From Flammeovirga sp. SJP92 (GTDB taxonomy: Bacteria; Bacteroidota; Bacteroidia; Cytophagales; Flammeovirgaceae), in assembly GCF_001583495.1 (NCBI RefSeq), contig NZ_LQAQ01000117.1, positions 1 to 36,303 of the forward strand: a DNA stretch of 36,303 nucleotides. The letters run 5' to 3'. The position numbers and the translations under genes were made by a program. Below the pieces are notes generated by a model. The model saw only the letters and a program-made list of their open reading frames with translations. It was not told the origin of the DNA and made no database searches. Shown piece by piece: positions 32,773 through 36,303 of the stretch (position 1 is its first letter; the number at the start of each line of letters is the position of its first letter).

Positions 32773-34161
32773 CTACTTTACATATACTTGATAACCCCAC
32801 GCAGGAATTGTTAATGATTCTCCATCTTGGAATGTTACTTTTCTTCCACTAAAGTATTCTGTATAATTTCCATTTTGGTTATTCCCACTTAATTTTACGG
32901 TTTCTTCTTGATCGGAAAAGTTAAATACAACAAATACTTTGTCATCCTCTACTTCACGTGTAAAGGCAAGGACGGATTTTGGTTTGTTATGAACCACAGC
33001 AATCATTTCACCTCCATATTTTCCATTCCACAGTGCTTTGTTTTTATGCTTTAATTCAAAAAGTTTTTCGTATAAATCAGTGTATTTGCTATGTTTCCAA
33101 TCTACAATATCCTTTTCGAAGAATTTCAGCTGCTTATTCATTCCCGCCTCTTGTCCTGTATAAACTAGTGGCATACCATCTGCTACACAAGTCAAGACAA
33201 TAGAAGCGTCTAAACCTTTTCCAAATTGCGAAAACATGGTTCCATCCCAAGAGTTTTTATCATGGTTATCTACGAAGAGCATTCGGTAAGCATTTTTAGG
33301 AAATGTATTTTCGTGATGTGCAAAATATTCATACAGCCCTTGGTTTACCGTTTTTTTCCCTAATGCTGTTTCATGAAGTTTTTCGTACAAACTCCACGAA
33401 TAAGTCATATCAAATGCATGTTCGTGTAAATCTCTAGATTCCCATTCAGCCAACATAAATACGGGTTTAATTTCATCAAGTTCTTTTCGTGCTTGATTCC
33501 AAAAATTTGTAGGCATGAATCCAGCGACATCACAACGATAGCCATCTATATTTGTTTCTTTTACCCAGTATTTTAATGCATTGGTCATATATTCTCGAAT
33601 ACCCTCGTTTTCATAATCAAAATCGATAATATCCTCCCAGTCGTACCAAGGTGTTGGTCTAAAATTACCATTATGATCCTTGGTATACCATTCAGGGTGT
33701 TCTTCAGTTAGTTTATTGTCCCAAGCAGAATGATTCGCAACCCAGTCTATGATGACATACATCCCCATGTCATGAATTTTATCCACCAAAGATTTAAAAT
33801 CTTCCATTGTACCAAACTCAGGATTAACCCCATAGTAATCTTTTACTGAATAATAACTTCCTCGTTCTCCTTTTCTGTTTTTCTCTCCAATAGGGTGAAT
33901 TGGCATTAGCCAAATAATGTCGACACCCATTTTTTTTAATCTAGGAAGGTGTTCCTCAAATGATTTGAAGGTTCCTTCTTTGGTATATTGGCGAATGTTT
34001 ACCTCATATATAGTGGCATTTTTGGTCCATTCTGGATGTTTAATTTTCACATAAGGTGAGCTTCTGTATGGGTTTTCCTTACTTTGCATACTTTGATTTT
34101 TTTGTGTACAACTAATCAAAATGACAAACATTGCTGGTAATAAAAAGAATAATGATTTCAT
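32773..34161 (-). CDS. GH13 alpha-amylase family lipoprotein
   Basis: A 462-residue protein. The lipoprotein signal peptide ends ILISC (Cys18), so the enzyme is membrane-anchored at the cell envelope. The (beta/alpha)8 GH13 motifs are present in order: DWVANH (139-144), GYRCDVAGF with nucleophile D211, AEWE with acid/base E239, and FVDNHD with D301. A beta-rich C-terminal domain follows from about 385. It would cleave or rearrange alpha-glucans; specificity is unknown. It is divergent from the AraC regulator at 34306, which probably controls it, and is followed by a strong terminator. Confidence 0.93.
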   Translation of the reverse strand: MKSLFFLLPAMFVILISCTQKNQSMQSKENPYRSSPYVKIKHPEWTKNATIYEVNIRQYTKEGTFKSFEEHLPRLKKMGVDIIWLMPIHPIGEKNRKGERGSYYSVKDYYGVNPEFGTMEDFKSLVDKIHDMGMYVIIDWVANHSAWDNKLTEEHPEWYTKDHNGNFRPTPWYDWEDIIDFDYENEGIREYMTNALKYWVKETNIDGYRCDVAGFMPTNFWNQARKELDEIKPVFMLAEWESRDLHEHAFDMTYSWSLYEKLHETALGKKTVNQGLYEYFAHHENTFPKNAYRMLFVDNHDKNSWDGTMFSQFGKGLDASIVLTCVADGMPLVYTGQEAGMNKQLKFFEKDIVDWKHSKYTDLYEKLFELKHKNKALWNGKYGGEMIAVVHNKPKSVLAFTREVEDDKVFVVFNFSDQEETVKLSGNNQNGNYTEYFSGRKVTFQDGESLTIPAWGYQVYVK

Positions 34162-34305
34162 CTCAAATTATTATTATTTAAAAAATTATTTAATACAAAA
34201 ATGAAGAGGATTAGGTAGTGATAGTTAACAATATTTTGGTCAATTGTTATTGAATATTGTCTTTTGTGTATGAATTTTTCTAGTTTTAGCTAAAAATGAA
34301 GAATA

Positions 34306-35157
34306 ATGCAGCCTGTTATTGAAAAAATAGAACGAAATACTAATCAATCATTTGCCATTAGAAAATTTACAGATCCATGTCCTCAAGGTATTTTTCATTA
34401 CCACGAAGAGCTTGAAATAGCTTATGTAATTAATGCCAAAGGCAAGCGATTCATTTCAGGAGTATTAGAAGAGTTTGACGCAGGTGATTTAGTGTTGATA
34501 GGAAAAAACACACCACATTATTATCAGATTGATGAGAATAGTATCAATTACGATATTCTGGTTATTCATTTCAAAGAGGATTTTATGGGATTAAACCTAA
34601 AGGAGATACCTGAATTGAATTCATTTTATAAGCTATGTAAAAAGGCAACAAGAGGGATACAATTTAAAGGAGCAAGATTAGAAGCACTACAGCATTTAAT
34701 GCTAAAAATCTATAATTTACCTAGTGAAAAGCGCTTAACTGCTTTAATTGAATTGTTTAATTTATTATTGGAAACAGAGGAGTATAGAATTATTGGCGTG
34801 TCTATTAATGAGGAACATTCAGATAGTAATAATTTACTAAGAATTAATTCAGTGTATTCATTTGTATCAAATAATTATTCGAATAAGATTAATCTGAAAG
34901 ATATTGCTAGAGTAATTAATATGACCGAATCCTCATTTTGTAAATTTTTCAAAAAAATTACTCGAAAAACATTTTTTAATTACTTAAATGAATTTCGCAT
35001 AAATAAAGCAAGCAAGGAATTATTAATTTCGGAAAAAAATATTGCTTTAATAGCAGAAGAATGTGGGTATCCTAATATCGCAAATTTCAATTATCAATTT
35101 AAAAGGGTAATGAAATGCTCACCTTCAGCATATAGAAATAAATTCTTAAAGCCATAA
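34306..35157 (+). CDS. AraC-family transcriptional regulator
   Basis: A 283-residue protein with an N-terminal cupin-like sensor domain (about 20-110: HYHEELEIAYVINAKGKRF, DAGDLVLIGKNTPHYYQ) and a C-terminal AraC helix-turn-helix pair (about 180-280: INLKDIARVINMTESSFCKFFKK, ALIAEECGYPNIANFNYQFK). The cupin part suggests sugar or related ligand sensing. It is divergent from the GH13 lipoprotein gene with a 144-bp shared upstream region, the usual layout for a regulator and its target. Confidence 0.92.
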   Translation: MQPVIEKIERNTNQSFAIRKFTDPCPQGIFHYHEELEIAYVINAKGKRFISGVLEEFDAGDLVLIGKNTPHYYQIDENSINYDILVIHFKEDFMGLNLKEIPELNSFYKLCKKATRGIQFKGARLEALQHLMLKIYNLPSEKRLTALIELFNLLLETEEYRIIGVSINEEHSDSNNLLRINSVYSFVSNNYSNKINLKDIARVINMTESSFCKFFKKITRKTFFNYLNEFRINKASKELLISEKNIALIAEECGYPNIANFNYQFKRVMKCSPSAYRNKFLKP

Positions 35158-35259
35158 TGCAGTAACTGAGTGTGATAAAAAAATATATGATATTACTTTC
35201 TCTTGTTGTATAAATAATTGTTTTTAAAGTGTTTACTAAGATCAATACTAATATAAATT

Positions 35260-35298
35260 GCTCTCCCCGTCATTTATTGGCGGGGCAGTCTACTCGAT
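35260..35298 (+). mobile_element. Group II intron relic, domain VI only
   Basis: Thirty-nine bases identical to the end of relic 6 (29650-29688): GCTCTCCCCGTCATTTATTG to GTCTACTCGAT. Nothing upstream matches the family. It sits 18 bp from the stop of the minus-strand gene that follows, the same relation as at the larger relics. Confidence 0.85.
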
Positions 35299-35316
35299 TA
35301 TGGATTTCTTTCAGTT

Positions 35317-36066
35317 TTACAGTTCGATGATTAATTCTGGATTGTAACCATTATACTTTTCGTCTATGTAGCCATGTGGATTACAAACAACTTTCGTCTT
35401 TCCGATTTCATATTTTACTGGCGTATGTATATGTCCATGAAACCAATAGTCTGGTTGATATTTCTCTATCAGGCCTTCCAAGTTTGATGCATAAGCTGAC
35501 GTTACTGGATCTTGTCTGTACTTTTCAGGCACAGATTGAATGCTTGGAGCATGATGTGTCACTACTATATTTTTGTCTGTTTTTGTATTTTTCAAGCTTT
35601 CTTCTAGCCATCTTATCGATTTCATATGGATATTGAAAGTGTCTAGCGTCCTTAGCTTAGAGTAGGATGGGTCTTTTCTTATTTTGCGGTAATCATTCAT
35701 TTTTCCTTGACAGATAATTCCATATGTACGAGGATTTCCAAAAAGCTGAAAGTCCGTCCAAAGCGTTGCTCCATGAAAAGTAATATTCTCATACTCAAAT
35801 GAGTCATTTTCTAGCACTTGGATATTGTCTGTCTTCTGTCCAATTTCCTTTATCTTGTTTAGAGTCTTTGGGTAACTTCCTTTGTAGTATTCGTGGTTTC
35901 CTAATACATAGATTACAGGTATTTTTTCAATTTCATTATTAATCCATTCAATGCCTTTTGTCCCCGTGTTTACATCTCCTGCAAGTACCAAAATGTCTGC
36001 TTCGTCATGATTGAATTCGTTAAATCCGAACTCTTGGTGTAAATCACTAATTACCTGTATTTTCAT
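35317..36066 (-). CDS. Calcineurin-like metallophosphoesterase
   Basis: A 249-residue cytoplasmic protein with all five metallophosphatase blocks: ISDLHQEFG (D8, H10), LAGDVNTG, LGNHEYYKG, VTHHAPS and HGHIHTP. These bind a two-metal centre that hydrolyses phosphate esters, such as nucleotides or phosphodiesters; the substrate is unknown. Its stop lies 18 bp from an intron fragment, and its ATG lies about 17 bp from the 3' end of another group II intron on the same strand, so that intron may sit in its leader. Confidence 0.9.
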   Translation of the reverse strand: MKIQVISDLHQEFGFNEFNHDEADILVLAGDVNTGTKGIEWINNEIEKIPVIYVLGNHEYYKGSYPKTLNKIKEIGQKTDNIQVLENDSFEYENITFHGATLWTDFQLFGNPRTYGIICQGKMNDYRKIRKDPSYSKLRTLDTFNIHMKSIRWLEESLKNTKTDKNIVVTHHAPSIQSVPEKYRQDPVTSAYASNLEGLIEKYQPDYWFHGHIHTPVKYEIGKTKVVCNPHGYIDEKYNGYNPELIIEL

Positions 36067-36082
36067 TTAAAAAAATTACCCA

Positions 36083-36207
36083 GTAGAGTAGAGCCTGATA
36101 GCTCTCTCTGTTTAAATAATTATAAATGTAATCATTTTGAGAAAACTATCAGAACCCCCTTCATCAAACCGTACGTGAAGTTTTCCCCGGCTTACCGATA
36201 GAATTCT
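36083..36207 (-). mobile_element. 3' end of a different group II intron, minus strand
   Basis: On the minus strand: AAGCCGGGGAAAACTTCACG followed by TACGGTTTGATGAAGGGGG, a domain V-like element with the left strand shortened relative to the usual AAGCCGTATGAAG form. A long domain VI stem follows (CTGATAG ... CTATCAG) ending GCTCTACTCTAC near 36083. It has the opposite orientation to all other relics and a different sequence. The rest lies beyond the right edge. Confidence 0.65.
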
Positions 36208-36303
36208 TCATTGAGCTTTCGCAAGTGTTTTCAAGCGAGCATACTTTTCTAAGTCTATCAGACCTTTGCTTTTGACAAAGATACGATAGGGACGCTGCGC
36301 TGG
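36208..36303 (-). CDS. C-terminal end of an unidentified protein, cut by the window edge
   Basis: An open minus-strand frame of 31 codons entering from the right edge: PAQRPYRIFVKSKGLIDLEK then YARLKTLAKAQ and a TGA. It stops immediately before the domain V-like element at 36083-36207, which is where the protein gene of a group II intron would end, so it is probably the intron-encoded protein. The 31 residues alone do not identify it. Confidence 0.4.
   Translation of the reverse strand, partial: PAQRPYRIFVKSKGLIDLEKYARLKTLAKAQ

Noticed and set aside
35376-35636. Plus-strand frame of 86 codons opposite the metallophosphoesterase
   Set aside because: Antisense to a gene with all five metallophosphatase motifs; no independent support.

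Overview
This AT-rich window comes from a bacterium of the phylum Bacteroidota, probably a marine gliding bacterium of the Cytophagales (Flammeovirga-like). Three things suggest this. A small secreted protein ends in a type IX secretion sorting domain. A large secreted protein carries repeated Cys-rich 'DGIQNG.ETG.DCGG' modules. The first operon has a promoter of the Bacteroidota type (TTTG, 19 bp, TAnnnTTG). The genus is inference. No tRNA, rRNA, CRISPR array or transposase gene was recognised.

Layout. Positions 1-10,600 look like ordinary chromosome: a DoxX-OhrR/MarR operon with a clear operator; a 1392-residue secreted di-haem peroxidase-like protein followed by a small type IX cargo protein; an aldo/keto reductase; a 2-Cys peroxiredoxin (ahpC); and a minus-strand run of small membrane, lipoprotein and leucine-rich-repeat genes. 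Positions 10,600-14,300 hold decayed genes (an ABC-ATPase-like pseudogene and the tail of a YhcG/DUF1016 nuclease), a hypothetical membrane protein and a repeated 89-bp element.

From about 13,350 to 35,300 the DNA is a mosaic. Short blocks of unrelated genes, mostly on the minus strand, are separated by 326-541 bp relics of group II introns, all on the plus strand. There are seven relics with both ends preserved (17743-18283, 18755-19117, 21114-21573, 22695-about 23037, 26564-26889, 29302-29688, 30550-30995) and three 3'-end fragments (13355-13473, 25377-25535, 35260-35298). Several still encode the C-terminal tail of the intron reverse transcriptase. At most junctions a short imperfect palindrome precedes the intron, with an outer box ending in AAC. 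If the intron is removed between GT and T, an integron-like core site (GTTRRRY) is recreated at several junctions. In the best case (26890-29244) the two ends of the block are perfect 8-9 bp inverted matches, as expected of an integron cassette. My reading is an integrase-less, integron-like cassette array (CALIN-like) whose attC-like sites have nearly all been invaded in antisense by one group II intron lineage, which then decayed by internal deletion. No integron integrase is visible.

Block contents in order: a small membrane protein plus the yhcG relic; a GlxA-type regulator, EamA exporter and dehydrogenase-like protein; a small acidic protein; START-like and DUF4386 proteins facing a Crp/Fnr regulator; a PDDEXK (YhcG) nuclease; a Cys-rich peptide, phosphatidylserine decarboxylase and MarR regulator; a tandem monooxygenase-fold protein; an Ada-like methyltransferase and a PLP decarboxylase; a hypothetical protein. 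The right end (31,000-36,303) has an alkaline phosphatase, a GH13 lipoprotein facing an AraC regulator, a metallophosphoesterase, and the 3' end of a different group II intron on the minus strand that runs out of the window.
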